A stretch of 64,000 bases of DNA from Micromonosporaceae bacterium KJ-029 (GCA_005402585.1 BIFP01000011.1:62001-126000); one strand, 5' to 3'; numbered from the stretch's first letter, positions 49,883-59,121 are shown. Notes: generated by a model from the sequence alone, not told the origin. Translations and numbers: made by a program.

Positions 49883-50374
49883 GTGCCAACGCGTGGCGTC
49901 GTATATGTCCACTCGACCCCACTCGCCGTGTGCTCACACGTCGAGTGGGCGATCGCGCGCGTACTTGCCGCGCCGGTCAATCTGCAGTGGACGGCTCAAC
50001 CCGTCGATCCCGGCGCCCGTCGGGCCGAGTGCGGGTGGTCCGGTCGTCCGGGAACGGGCGCCGAACTGGCCGCTGCCCTCCGGCAGTGGCCCATGATCCG
50101 TTTCGAGGTCACCGAGGAGCCCAGTCCGGGGGCCGACGGCGAACGCTTCATGTACGTCCCGGGCCGGGGGCTGTTCCGGGCCACCGTGGGCGCTGCCGGG
50201 GACATTCAGCTCGGCGAGGACCGGCTACGCAGCATCATGGCCGCCGCGCGGGGACCGGAGGCTCTCGCCCACGGCCTCGACAAGGCGCTCGGCACCGCCT
50301 GGGACGCCGAACTGGAGCCGTACCGCTACGCCGGGGACGGGGCGCCGGTGACCCTGCTCACCCGGGTCGGCTGA
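49883..50374 (+). CDS. DUF3145 domain protein
   Basis: The protein has 163 residues; GTG 49883 follows GGGAGG. It opens RGVVYVHSTPLAVCSHVEWA and contains RVLAAPVNLQWTAQPVDPG and RAECGWSGRPGTGAELAAAL, the signature of DUF3145, a family conserved across actinobacteria. RFMYVPGRGLFRATVGAAGD and the final VTLLTRVG complete it. The function of the family is unknown. Confidence 0.93.
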   Translation: MPTRGVVYVHSTPLAVCSHVEWAIARVLAAPVNLQWTAQPVDPGARRAECGWSGRPGTGAELAAALRQWPMIRFEVTEEPSPGADGERFMYVPGRGLFRATVGAAGDIQLGEDRLRSIMAAARGPEALAHGLDKALGTAWDAELEPYRYAGDGAPVTLLTRVG

Positions 50375-50446
50375 GCGGCCAAGGGGGCGGCCACCGGGGC
50401 GGCCCGCCCAAGGTCGAGTTGCCCCGATACGCGGTGACCTGGTGGG

Positions 50447-52180
50447 ATGGTCCGCGTGTCGCCTACCCCTCGGCGCGTCACCGCCGCGCTCGTCGCCGTG
50501 ATCGCACTGCTCGCCTCCGGGTGCTCCGAACCCGGGCAGCGACCAGGATCGACACCCTCGTCCGCCCCGGCCACAGCCTCGGCACCGCCGTCGAGCGGCA
50601 CGCCGGAGGACCCCGCCACGCGGGCCGCCGCGCTGATCGCCGAACTGACCGACGAGGACCTGGTCGGCCAGGTGCTGATGCCGTACGCCTACGGCGACCA
50701 GGCGACCAAGGTCTCGGCCGGCTCGGCGGCCGGCAACCAGGCCCTGGCCGGCGTGGACACCCCGGCCGAGATGATCGAGAAGTATCGGCTCGGCGGGCTG
50801 ATCCTGGTGGGCTTCAGCGCGGACGACCCCACCCAGGGCAACCAGGAGACCACCAACGTCGACAACCCGCAGCAGGTCCGTAAGCTGACCACCGGGCTGC
50901 GGGCGGCCGCCGGAAAGCTGACCGCCGGCCCGGCACCCTTCCTGATCGGCACCGACCAGGAGTACGGGGTGGTGACCCGGATCACCGACGGGGTGACCAT
51001 GCTGCCCAGCGCGCTGGCCGCCGGAGCCGCCGGTGACCCCGCGTTGACCGAGGCCGCCTGGCAGGCGGCCGGCAGCGAGCTGGCCGCGATGGGGATCAAC
51101 GTCGACTTCGCGCCGGTCGCCGACGTGCTGGTCACCCGCAGCACGGTGATCGGGTCCCGGTCGTTCGGCGCCGACCCGCAGCGGGCCGCGCAGCAGGTCG
51201 GCGGCGCGGTGCGGGGGTTGCAGGCGGCCGGTGTGGCGGCCACCGTCAAGCACTTCCCGGGGCACGGGCACAGTGCCGACGACTCGCACGAGGACCTGCC
51301 CGTACTCGGCCAGTCCCGGAAGAAGCTGGCGGCCGAGGCCTGGCCGCCGTTCACCGGCGGCATCGAGGCCGGCGCCCTGGCGGTGATGTCCGCCCACCTC
51401 GACGTGCGTTCGGTCGACCCGGGCGTGCCCGCCACCTTCTCGTACAAGCTGCTCACCGAGGTGCTGCGCGGCGAACTCGGCTTCCAGGGCGTGGTGATCA
51501 CCGACGGGATGAACATGCCGCCGGCCCGCCGCTGGTCACCGGGAGAGGCTGCGGTACGCGCGCTGAAGGCCGGCAACGACCTGATCCTGATGCCGCCGAA
51601 CGTCGGCCAGGCGTACGACGGGCTGCTGGCGGCGCTGCGGGACGGCTCGCTGCCCCGGGCCCGGCTGGTGGAGGCGGTCACCCGCGTGCTGACCATGAAG
51701 TTCACCCTGGCCGGCGGCGAGGCGCCGGAGCTGTCCACGCTGGGCGCCCCGGGACACCGCGAGGCGGCGCAGGCGTTGGCCGCCGCCGCGGTCACGGTGC
51801 TGCGGGGCCGGTGCGACACCACCGGCATCCGTGGCCCGGTCACCGTCACCTCCTCAGGCGGACGGGCGCACACCCGGGCCGCGCTGACCGAGGCGCTGAC
51901 CTCGGCCGGGGTGAAGGTGGTGCCCAGCGGCGGCACGATCGTGCACCTGGTCGGGTACGGCGACGGCGCCGCCGACCTGCGGGCCGACGCCGCCGTCACC
52001 GTCGCCATGGACACCCCGTACGTGCTGGGCCAGGCGAAGTCGCCGACCCTGCTGGCCACCTACTCGTCGAGCCGGGCCTCGATGGCCGCGCTCGCCGACG
52101 TGCTCGCCGGCAAGGCCGCGCCACGAGGACGTTCCCCGGTAAAGGTGACCGGACTGCCCGCCACCACCTGCGCCGGCTGA
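50447..52180 (+). CDS. GH3 family lipoprotein (NagZ-like beta-N-acetylhexosaminidase)
   Basis: The protein has 577 residues. The signal ends in a lipobox (ALVAVIALLASGC), then a Ser/Pro linker of about 30 residues. The GH3 N-terminal barrel has FLIGTDQEYGVVTRI, NVDFAPVADVLVTRSTVIGS and KHFPGHGHS (His269). The nucleophile is Asp353 in VVITDGMNM. A C-terminal ~150-residue domain follows. Actinobacterial enzymes of this kind trim GlcNAc from peptidoglycan or glycans outside the membrane. ATG 50447 is used; GTG 50456 is possible. Confidence 0.92.
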   Translation: MVRVSPTPRRVTAALVAVIALLASGCSEPGQRPGSTPSSAPATASAPPSSGTPEDPATRAAALIAELTDEDLVGQVLMPYAYGDQATKVSAGSAAGNQALAGVDTPAEMIEKYRLGGLILVGFSADDPTQGNQETTNVDNPQQVRKLTTGLRAAAGKLTAGPAPFLIGTDQEYGVVTRITDGVTMLPSALAAGAAGDPALTEAAWQAAGSELAAMGINVDFAPVADVLVTRSTVIGSRSFGADPQRAAQQVGGAVRGLQAAGVAATVKHFPGHGHSADDSHEDLPVLGQSRKKLAAEAWPPFTGGIEAGALAVMSAHLDVRSVDPGVPATFSYKLLTEVLRGELGFQGVVITDGMNMPPARRWSPGEAAVRALKAGNDLILMPPNVGQAYDGLLAALRDGSLPRARLVEAVTRVLTMKFTLAGGEAPELSTLGAPGHREAAQALAAAAVTVLRGRCDTTGIRGPVTVTSSGGRAHTRAALTEALTSAGVKVVPSGGTIVHLVGYGDGAADLRADAAVTVAMDTPYVLGQAKSPTLLATYSSSRASMAALADVLAGKAAPRGRSPVKVTGLPATTCAG

Positions 52181-52188
52181 CGCCGCAG

Positions 52189-52248
52189 GTCGGGCCGGGC
52201 CGGCGAGGGTGTCGCGGGTCAGGCCGGGCCGGCGAGGGTGTCGCGGGC
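52189..52248. repeat. Tandem duplication at a gene end
   Basis: GGGCCGGCGAGGGTGTCGCG occurs twice in direct order about 30 bp apart; the second copy is the coding end of the lipoprotein gene (stop at 52219). The first copy is a non-coding duplicate just beyond it. Confidence 0.7.
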
Positions 52249-52875
52249 CAGCCGGTACGCCGGCAGCACGTCGACCGGCTCGCCAAAGCTGGTGCTGCTC
52301 GCCTCGACCAGCACCGTCCGGTCACCCACCTGGACGGCCAGCGCCCACTCCCGGACGTCTTCGTCGGCCAGCGCCCGCCGGCTCAACCAGGTCGCCTCGA
52401 CCATGTCGAGGCCACCGGGGCGGGTCTGCCGGTACTGCGGCTCGGACAGCCCCTCCCCGGCGTCGACGAACGCCTCCAGCGCCTGCCGCGCCGGGGTGCC
52501 GGCGCCGTCGACGGTCCACACCCGCAGGAAGCCCGGTGTCACCGGCCGGCCGTCCAACTCGCAACGCACGGTCGACCCGCCGCGCCGGGTCAGCGCCTCG
52601 GCCACCGCGTTGCCCAACTCGTCGTCCGGATCCGGCGCCTCGATCGCTCCGGCCCGCCACCCCTCGGCCAGGTCGAACGTGACCGGCAGTGGGCAGGGGC
52701 CGCCGGCACCGACCGTACCGGCGGCCGGGGCCGCGGTCACCTCGTCGTGCCACGGCTCGCCGGTCGGGTTTCCACCACCGTCCGCGGCCCCGCCGCCGGC
52801 CCGTTCCGCGTCGGCGGTGCACCCGCCGAGCAGCCCGATGGTCAGCGCCGCGAGTGCGAGCGCGCGTCGTCCCAC
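52219..52875 (-). CDS. Lipoprotein of unknown function
   Basis: The protein has 218 residues from GTG 52875 (GGAG eight bases before; another GTG nine bases upstream is possible). The signal peptide RRALALAALTIGLLGGC ends at the lipobox Cys. After a Gly/Ala linker comes a ~150-residue domain: CPLPVTFDLAEGWRAGAIEA, GNAVAEALTRRGGSTVRCEL and RQALEAFVDAGEGLSEPQYR, then VEASSTSFGEPVDVLPAYRL. It resembles the LpqN-like fold in outline only. Convergent with the GH3 gene. Confidence 0.8.
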   Translation of the reverse strand: MGRRALALAALTIGLLGGCTADAERAGGGAADGGGNPTGEPWHDEVTAAPAAGTVGAGGPCPLPVTFDLAEGWRAGAIEAPDPDDELGNAVAEALTRRGGSTVRCELDGRPVTPGFLRVWTVDGAGTPARQALEAFVDAGEGLSEPQYRQTRPGGLDMVEATWLSRRALADEDVREWALAVQVGDRTVLVEASSTSFGEPVDVLPAYRLARDTLAGPA

Positions 52876-52949
52876 GATGTCCACTCCCCGTCCATGATCC
52901 GCAGAAGTGCCGTCAGCAAAGCGGCAACGGCGGGCGGAGGTCAAATCCG

Positions 52950-53867
52950 TCAGCGGCTCGCCCGCAGCGCGGCGATGAGCCACTCCACCGCCGGTACGGC
53001 GGGCGGGAACGGCGGTCGACGGTTGAGCACCCCGATCAGCTGCCAGTACCGCTCCACCCGGCCGTCGGTGAAGGTGGCCATCTCCTCGGCCAGCCTCCGC
53101 CGCTCCGGTGCGGTGAGCGCCGGGTCGACCATCTCGTCCAGCACCGCTCGCGCCTGGTCGGAGTCGGGGGCGATGCCGGCGTCGAGCGCGGCCTGGGCCG
53201 CCTCGATCTTCAGCATCGGTTCCGGCGGTGGGGCGGGGGCGTCCGCCGACCCGGCCACCGCCATCTCGCGTACCCGGCGGCGGAAGTCCGGATCGGCGAC
53301 CAGTTCGGCGAGTTCCAGCCAGGCGTCCACCTCGGCGTCGCTGGGCTCGTCGGGTAGTTCCGCGGGCATCGTGCGCATCGCCTGGGCCAGCCCCGCCCCG
53401 GGACCACCGTCGAGGCCGGCGAAGACGTCGGCGACGAATTCGTCGATGACCTGCTGCCGCTCCTGCGCGGAGAGGCGGGCCAGATCGTTCATGAGTCTCA
53501 ACTCCTCGGTCGTACTGCCACGTCGGGTGACCGACCGCAGCACCGCCCGGCGCAGCCGCAGCGTCCTGATCTCCGCGTCGAGCGCCCGGACGTGCGCCCG
53601 CGCCACCTCCCGGACGCTGGTCTGCCGGTCCAGGATCCGGCGTACGTCGTCCAGGCCGATTCCCAGGTCCCGCAGACTGCGCAGCAGCTCCAGCCGGGCC
53701 ACCGCGACCGCGTCGTAGAGCCGGTAGCCACCGCCGGAGCGGGCGGTCGGGGGCAGCAGTCCCAGATCGGACCAGAAGCGGATGGTCCGGCTGGACAGCC
53801 CGGTCCGGCGGGCCAGCTGCCCGATGGTGAACAGGTCGGTGCGGTCGGTCACCGGGTCACTCTGCAC
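52950..53867 (-). CDS. MerR family transcriptional regulator
   Basis: The 305-residue protein has the MerR HTH at residues ~12-80 (FTIGQLARRTGLSSRTIRFW, SGGGYRLYDAVAVARLELLR) and a coiled coil near 95-130. The remaining ~170 residues form a helical effector part (AQERQQVIDEFVADVFAGLD, WLELAELVADPDFRRRVREM), probably a small-molecule sensor. GTG 53867 is the first start; GTG 53852 (starting at TDRTDLFTIG) is at least as likely. Target genes unknown. Confidence 0.9.
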   Translation of the reverse strand: MQSDPVTDRTDLFTIGQLARRTGLSSRTIRFWSDLGLLPPTARSGGGYRLYDAVAVARLELLRSLRDLGIGLDDVRRILDRQTSVREVARAHVRALDAEIRTLRLRRAVLRSVTRRGSTTEELRLMNDLARLSAQERQQVIDEFVADVFAGLDGGPGAGLAQAMRTMPAELPDEPSDAEVDAWLELAELVADPDFRRRVREMAVAGSADAPAPPPEPMLKIEAAQAALDAGIAPDSDQARAVLDEMVDPALTAPERRRLAEEMATFTDGRVERYWQLIGVLNRRPPFPPAVPAVEWLIAALRASR

Positions 53868-53903
53868 GTTCCAGCCGGTGGAGGGTCAAGCCGGAAACGA
53901 CGA

Positions 53904-53939
53904 GGCCCCGGCCGACACCCGGAGGCGTCGGCCGGGGCC
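53904..53939 (-). terminator. Terminator of the fatty-acid gene cluster
   Basis: GGCCCCGGCCGAC (53904-53916) and GTCGGCCGGGGCC (53927-53939) are perfect 13-bp arms with a ten-base loop, 15 bases after the carboxylase stop; TCGTTTCC follows on the minus strand. Confidence 0.8.
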
Positions 53940-53953
53940 GGTACGCGTTTGTT

Positions 53954-55378
53954 CTAGAGCGGTATGTTGCCGTGTGCGCCGCGGGCGGCCGGCGCGGCCG
54001 CGAGGGCCTCGGCGATCCGCCGTCGGGTCTCCTCCGGCCTGATCACGTCGTCCACCACGCCGATCTCCAGCGCCCGGTTGACGCCCCCGGCGACCCGGGT
54101 CTGCTCCTCGATCAGCTGGGCGCGCAGCGCCTCCCGTTCCTCGGCCTGCGCCGCGGCCAGCTTCTTGCGGTGCAGGATGTTCACCGCCGCGCTGGCCCCC
54201 ATCACCGCGACCTCCGCGTTCGGCCAGGCGAACACGGCGGTCGCGCCGAGCGAGCGGGAGTTCATCGCGATGTACGCCCCGCCGTATGCCTTGCGGGTCA
54301 CCAGGGTCACCCGCGGCACCACCGCCTCGGCGAAGGCGTGCAGCAGCTTGGCCCCACGGCGCACCACGCCGTCCCACTCCTGGCCGAGGCCGGGCAGGTA
54401 GCCCGGCACGTCGACCAGCACGATCAGCGGTACGCCGAGCGAGTCGCACATCCGCACGAACCGGGCCGCCTTCTCGGCGCTGGACGCGTCGAGGCAGCCA
54501 CCCAGCCGTAGCGGGTTGTTGGCGATCACGCCGACCGTGCGGCCGGCGAACCGGCCCAGCGTGGTGACGATGTTCGGGGCCCACTTCGCGTGCAGCTCCA
54601 CGCCCGGCGCGTCGAGCAGCGCCTTGACCACCGGCTTGACGTCGTACGCCCGGTTGGTCTCGGCCGGCATCTTCGCGGCCAGGTCGTGCCCACCCTCGCC
54701 GGTGGCGGGCACGTCGTCGGGGGAGAGTCGGCCCTGGTGGCCCAGCAACGCCGCGAGCCTGCGCGACTCGGCCATCGCCTGCTCGTCGTCGGAGCAGGTC
54801 ACGTGCACCACGCCGGAGCGCCGGCCGTGCGGCTCGGGGCCGCCGAGGCGCTCCATGTCGACCTGCTCGCCGGTGACGCTGCGGACCACCTCGGGACCGG
54901 TCACGAAGATCCGGCCCGCGCCGCTCATCACCACGATGTCGGTCAGCGCCGGCCCGTACGCCGCGCCACCGGCGGCCGGGCCGAGCACCACGGAGATCTG
55001 CGGCACCCGGCCGGAGGCCCGGACCATCGCGGCGAAGACCTGCCCGACGGCGTCGAGCGCGACCACGCCCTCGGCCAGCCGCGCGCCGCCGGAGTGCCAG
55101 AGGCCGAGCACCGGCACCCGCTCCCGGACGGCGGTGTCGATCGCGTCGACGATGTGCCGGCACCCGTCGGTGCCCATCGCCCCGCCCATCTTCGTCGCGT
55201 CGGTGGCGTACGCGATGGCTGGTGTGCCCTCGATCTCGCCGCGCGCCCAGAGCACGCCCGAGCTGTCCCGGGGCGCCAGCAGGCGCAGCGACCCGGCGTC
55301 GAAGAGGGCACGGAGCCGAACCTCGGGGTCCCGATGGTCCACGGCGGATGTCTCGGCACCTGCAACGCTGCTGCTCAC
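53954..55378 (-). CDS. Acyl-CoA carboxylase beta subunit (carboxyltransferase)
   Basis: The protein has 474 residues. The N-terminal half has LGLWHSGGARLAEGVVALDA and VLGPAAGGAAYGPALTDIVV. The C-terminal half has the oxyanion region DVPGYLPGLGQEWDGVVRRG and RKAYGGAYIAMNSRSLGATA. These are the carboxyltransferase domains that move CO2 from biotin to acetyl- or propionyl-CoA. The biotin-carrying alpha subunit is not in this window. The gene is last in the fab cluster, 23 bases after fabF. It supplies malonyl- or methylmalonyl-CoA for the pathway. Confidence 0.94.
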   Translation of the reverse strand: MSSSVAGAETSAVDHRDPEVRLRALFDAGSLRLLAPRDSSGVLWARGEIEGTPAIAYATDATKMGGAMGTDGCRHIVDAIDTAVRERVPVLGLWHSGGARLAEGVVALDAVGQVFAAMVRASGRVPQISVVLGPAAGGAAYGPALTDIVVMSGAGRIFVTGPEVVRSVTGEQVDMERLGGPEPHGRRSGVVHVTCSDDEQAMAESRRLAALLGHQGRLSPDDVPATGEGGHDLAAKMPAETNRAYDVKPVVKALLDAPGVELHAKWAPNIVTTLGRFAGRTVGVIANNPLRLGGCLDASSAEKAARFVRMCDSLGVPLIVLVDVPGYLPGLGQEWDGVVRRGAKLLHAFAEAVVPRVTLVTRKAYGGAYIAMNSRSLGATAVFAWPNAEVAVMGASAAVNILHRKKLAAAQAEEREALRAQLIEEQTRVAGGVNRALEIGVVDDVIRPEETRRRIAEALAAAPAARGAHGNIPL

Positions 55379-55401
55379 GTGCGCCTCCCCGGCTGTGGGG
55401 C

Positions 55402-56628
55402 TCAGGTCCGGGTGAAGACCAGAGCCACGTTGTGACCGCCGAAGCCGAACGAGTTGTTCAGCGCGGCGGGGATGTCCATCTGGCGTGCCTTGCCGGCGAC
55501 CACCTCGAGGTCGAGGCCGTCGTCCGGGTCGTCCAGGTTGATCGTCGGCGGCACCACGCTGTCGCGGATGGCGAGGATCGTCGCGATCGACTCCAGCGCG
55601 CCGGCCGCGCCGAGCAGGTGCCCGGACATCGACTTGGTGGCGGTCAGCACCGGGTGGTCACCCAGTGCGCGGTGCAGCGCCTTGATCTCGGCCAGGTCGC
55701 CCACCGGCGTCGACGTGGCGTGCGCGTTGACGTGGGTGATGTCGGCCTTGGCCACGCCCGCGTCGGCGATCGCCTTGGCGATGGCCCGGATCGCGCCGGC
55801 CCCCTCCGGGTGCGGCTGGACGATGTCGAAGCCGTCGGAGGTGATACCGGCCCCGGCCAGCCTCGCGTACACCCGGGCGCCCCGGGCGGCGGCGTGCTCG
55901 GCCCGCTCCAGCACCACGATGCCGGCGCCCTCGCCGAGGACGAACCCGTCCCGGTTCTTGTCCCACGGCCGGGAGGCACGCTCGGGCTCGTCGTTGCGGG
56001 TCGACATGGCCCGCATCGAGGCGAAGCCGGCGATCGGCAGCGGGTGGATCACCGCCTCGGTGCCGCCGGCCACCACCACGTCGGCGCGGCCGGCCCGGAT
56101 CATGTCCAGGCCCAGCGCGATCGCCTCCGCGCCGGTGGCGCAGGCGCTGGCCACCGAGTGCACGCCAGCCTGCGCACCGAGTTCCAGGCCGACCCAGGCG
56201 GCCGGGCCGTTGGGCATCAGCATGGGCACGGTGTGCGGGGACACCCGGCGGGGGCCGGACGCCTCCAGGATGTCGTCCTGGGCGAGCAGGGTCACCGCCC
56301 CGCCGATGCCGGAGCCGACGCTGACCCCCAGCCGCTCCGGGTCCAACCCGGAGTCGGCCAGGCCGGCGTCCGCCCAGGCCTGGTGGGCGGCGATCAGCGC
56401 GATCGCCTCGGAGCGGTCCAGCCGGCGGAGCTTGACCCGGTCCAGCAGATTGGCCGGATCGACCGCGAGCTGGCCGGCGATCCGGACCGGCAGCTGCGCG
56501 GCCCACTCCTGGGTGAGCGCACTCACCCCGGAGCGGCCGGCGAGCATGGCGTCCCAGGTCGACGCGACGTCCCCGCCCAGCGGGGTGGTCGCGCCGAGCC
56601 CGGTGACGACGACGTCGGTGCGACTCAT
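55402..56628 (-). CDS. fabF: Beta-ketoacyl-ACP synthase II
   Basis: The 408-residue protein has the Cys-His-His set Cys163 (SVASACATGAEAIALG), His303 (VNAHATSTPVGD) and His337 (TKSMSGHLLGAAG). GFGGHNVALVF closes the fold. It condenses malonyl-ACP with the growing acyl-ACP in the elongation cycle. The start lies two bases after the acpP stop, so they are translationally coupled, as in Streptomyces coelicolor (fabD-fabH-acpP-fabF). Confidence 0.97.
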   Translation of the reverse strand: MSRTDVVVTGLGATTPLGGDVASTWDAMLAGRSGVSALTQEWAAQLPVRIAGQLAVDPANLLDRVKLRRLDRSEAIALIAAHQAWADAGLADSGLDPERLGVSVGSGIGGAVTLLAQDDILEASGPRRVSPHTVPMLMPNGPAAWVGLELGAQAGVHSVASACATGAEAIALGLDMIRAGRADVVVAGGTEAVIHPLPIAGFASMRAMSTRNDEPERASRPWDKNRDGFVLGEGAGIVVLERAEHAAARGARVYARLAGAGITSDGFDIVQPHPEGAGAIRAIAKAIADAGVAKADITHVNAHATSTPVGDLAEIKALHRALGDHPVLTATKSMSGHLLGAAGALESIATILAIRDSVVPPTINLDDPDDGLDLEVVAGKARQMDIPAALNNSFGFGGHNVALVFTRT

Positions 56629-56630
56629 GA

Positions 56631-56870
56631 TCAGGACTGCGCCTCGATGTAGCTCACGGCGTCCCCGACCGTCTTGAGGTTCTGCACCTCGTTGTCCGGG
56701 ATCTTGACGCCGAACTTCTCCTCGGCCGCCACCACGACCTCCACCATGGAGAGTGAGTCGACGTCCAGGTCGTCGGTGAAGGACTTCCCCTCGGCCACGT
56801 CGTCCGGGTTCACCCCGGCAACCTCTTCGAGGATCTCGGCGAGGCCGGTGGTGATCTCGTCACGGGTCAT
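56631..56870 (-). CDS. acpP: Acyl carrier protein
   Basis: The 79-residue protein has the attachment site Ser39 in DDLDVDSLSMVEVVV, where 4'-phosphopantetheine is linked. MTRDEITTGLAEILEEVAGV is helix 1, and acidic residues dominate as expected. AGAGGA lies nine bases before the ATG. An 81-bp gap to fabH contains a small GGCGGCG/CGCCGCC hairpin (56904-56918) that might help raise acpP mRNA relative to its neighbours. Confidence 0.97.
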   Translation of the reverse strand: MTRDEITTGLAEILEEVAGVNPDDVAEGKSFTDDLDVDSLSMVEVVVAAEEKFGVKIPDNEVQNLKTVGDAVSYIEAQS

Positions 56871-56951
56871 TGCGGTGGGTTCCTCTCATCGGGTTCTCTC
56901 GACGGCGGCGACGCCGCCTGTCGCTCCTCGGCGCTGGCGCGCCGTGGGGTA

Positions 56952-57896
56952 TCAGGGGCAGCGGACGACCTGACCGGCGTAGGTCAGGCCGCCGCCGAAG
57001 CCGAACAGCAGCACCGGTGCGCCCGAGGGCACCTCGCGGCGCTCGACCAGCTTGGACAGGGCCAGCGGGATGCTGGCCGCGGAGGTGTTGCCGGACTCGA
57101 CGATGTCCTTGGCGACGATCGCCTGCGGAATGTTCAGCCGCTTGGCGATCCCGTCGATGATCCGGGCGTTGGCCTGGTGCGGGACGAACGCGGCCAGCTC
57201 GGACGGGTCGACCCCGGCCCGCTCACACGCCTGTAGGGCCAGCGGCGCCAGCGCCGTGGTGGCCCAGCGGAACACTGTCTGGCCCTCCTGGGCGACGTAC
57301 GGGCGCCAGCCCTCGATGCGTACCGCGTCGCCGCGCTCGGGCACCGAACCCCAGACCACCGGGCCCACCCCGGACGGCTCGTCCTCGGCGGCGGCGGTGA
57401 CCACGGCGGCACCCGCGCCGTCGGCGAAGATGATGCAGGTGGAGCGGTCGGTCCAGTCGGTGAAGTCGGACAGCTTCTCCGCGCCGATCACGATGGCGTT
57501 GCGGGAGGCGCCGGCGCGGATCGCGTGGTCCACCGTGCCCAGCGCGTACGCGAACCCGGAGCACGCCGTGTTCAGGTCGTACGCCCCGGGCGCGTTGATG
57601 CCCAGCTTGGCGGCGACCCGGCAGGCCACGTTCGGGCTGCGGTCGACCGAGGTGCAGGTGGCGACCACGACCAGGTCGATGTCGGCGGCGGTCAGGCCGG
57701 AGTTGGCCAACGCCTTGTCGGCGGCGGCGGCGGCCATGTCGGCGACGGTCTCGTCCCCGGCGATCCGCCGGGACACGATGCCGACCCGGTCGCGGATCCA
57801 CTCGTCACTGGTCTCCACCAGCTGGGCGATCTCGTCGTTGGTCACCACCCGCGCCGGCTGGTAGTGCCCGAGGGACAGAATCTTGCTGCCGGTCAT
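56952..57896 (-). CDS. fabH: Beta-ketoacyl-ACP synthase III
   Basis: The protein has 314 residues from ATG 57896 (GGAGG before it). The catalytic triad is Cys112 (NTACSGFAYAL), His240 (FVPHQANARI) and Asn270 (ESGNTSAASIP). It joins acetyl- or branched acyl-CoA primers to malonyl-ACP, deciding the chain type. The start overlaps the fabD stop by four bases. Confidence 0.97.
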   Translation of the reverse strand: MTGSKILSLGHYQPARVVTNDEIAQLVETSDEWIRDRVGIVSRRIAGDETVADMAAAAADKALANSGLTAADIDLVVVATCTSVDRSPNVACRVAAKLGINAPGAYDLNTACSGFAYALGTVDHAIRAGASRNAIVIGAEKLSDFTDWTDRSTCIIFADGAGAAVVTAAAEDEPSGVGPVVWGSVPERGDAVRIEGWRPYVAQEGQTVFRWATTALAPLALQACERAGVDPSELAAFVPHQANARIIDGIAKRLNIPQAIVAKDIVESGNTSAASIPLALSKLVERREVPSGAPVLLFGFGGGLTYAGQVVRCP

Positions 57897-59062
57897 GCGT
57901 GACCTCCGAGGCGGGCGAGTGGCTGGCCCGGGGCGACCGGGTCGTCGTGGTGGGCGAGCCACTCGGTGAGCACGCCGCTGCCGTGGGCGCTCACCTCGGC
58001 CGGGCCCTGCCGGGTGGCCACGTGACCGATGACCTGGCCGGTGCGGACCGTGTCGCCTTCGGTGAGCTGCTCGGCGGGCACGAAGGTGCCGGCCGAGGGG
58101 GCCACCACGACGCGGAACGCGATGGTCGGCTCGTGGCTGGGCGCCATGCCGTGCCGGGCGATCAGGTCGCGTGCGGCGGGCAGGTCGTCCGGGGTGTTCA
58201 GGGTGACGATCTCGGGGACGCCGGTGCTCTTGAGTTCGCGCTTGACCAGCCCGGCGAGCGTGCCGGCGGGCGGCAGCTCGATCACGCCGGTCACGCCGAG
58301 GTCGGCGAGAGTCGCCATGCAGAGGTCCCAGCGGACCGGGGCGGTGACCTGGCGGACCAGCCGCTGGACCATCTCCCGGCCGTGGTTGACCGCCGCGCCG
58401 TCGAGGTTGGACAGCAGGATCCGGGCCGGGTCGCCCGGGGTGATCCCGGCCGCGACCGTGGCCAGCGCCGCCTCCGCCGGGGCCATGTACGGGGTGTGGA
58501 AGGCGCCGGCCACCTGGAGCCGGATGACCCGGGCCCGGGCCGGTGGCTCGGCGGCGAGCTTCTCCAGCCCGGAGACCGAGCCGGCGGCGACGACCTGACC
58601 GGCGCCGTTGCGGTTCGCGGCGTGCAGCCCGTGCCCGGTGATCGTGGCGACCACCTCGTCCGGGTCGCCACCGAGCACGGCGGCCATGCTGGTCGGCTCC
58701 AGCGCGCAGGCCGCGGCCATCTCCCGGCCGCGTACGCCGGCGAGGGTGATCGCCGCCTCGGCCGGCAGCACGCCGGCCAGTGCCGCCGCGCCGAGTTCAC
58801 CGACGCTGTGCCCCGCGGTGAGCGAGACGTCGTACATCGGGAGGTGCTCGGCGGCGAGCAGGGCCGCGGCGACCAGCAGCGGCTGGGTGCGGGCGGTGTC
58901 CCGGATCTCGTCGGCGTCGGCGGCGGTGCCCAGGTGCACCAGGTCGACTCCGGCCAGCGCGGACCACCAGCGCAGCCGAGACTCCACGCCGGTCAGATCG
59001 AGCCAGGGGGTCAGGAAGCCGGGTTTCTGAGAACCCTGGCCGGGGCAAAGAACGGCGAGCAC
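57893..59062 (-). CDS. fabD: Malonyl-CoA:ACP acyltransferase with C-terminal biotinyl/lipoyl-like domain
   Basis: The protein has 389 residues, while stand-alone FabD proteins have about 310. Residues 1-300 are the acyltransferase: VLCPGQGSQKPGFL, Ser86 in TAGHSVGELGAAAL and His189 in VAGAFHTPYM. Residues ~313-389 add a barrel-sandwich module (TIAFRVVVAPSAGTFVPAEQ, GDTVRTGQVIGHVATRQ, then VSAHGSGVLTEWLAHHDDPV). It looks like a biotinyl/lipoyl domain, but the hairpin that should hold the modified Lys reads SAHGSGVL without Lys. GTG start with GGGAGAG eight bases before. First enzyme gene of the cluster. Confidence 0.93.
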   Translation of the reverse strand: MLAVLCPGQGSQKPGFLTPWLDLTGVESRLRWWSALAGVDLVHLGTAADADEIRDTARTQPLLVAAALLAAEHLPMYDVSLTAGHSVGELGAAALAGVLPAEAAITLAGVRGREMAAACALEPTSMAAVLGGDPDEVVATITGHGLHAANRNGAGQVVAAGSVSGLEKLAAEPPARARVIRLQVAGAFHTPYMAPAEAALATVAAGITPGDPARILLSNLDGAAVNHGREMVQRLVRQVTAPVRWDLCMATLADLGVTGVIELPPAGTLAGLVKRELKSTGVPEIVTLNTPDDLPAARDLIARHGMAPSHEPTIAFRVVVAPSAGTFVPAEQLTEGDTVRTGQVIGHVATRQGPAEVSAHGSGVLTEWLAHHDDPVAPGQPLARLGGHA

Positions 59063-59121
59063 GTCTATGACTCTCCCGGATACCCTTGGGTTGCGCTGTG
59101 CCGGCTGACACCAAACCGCAC

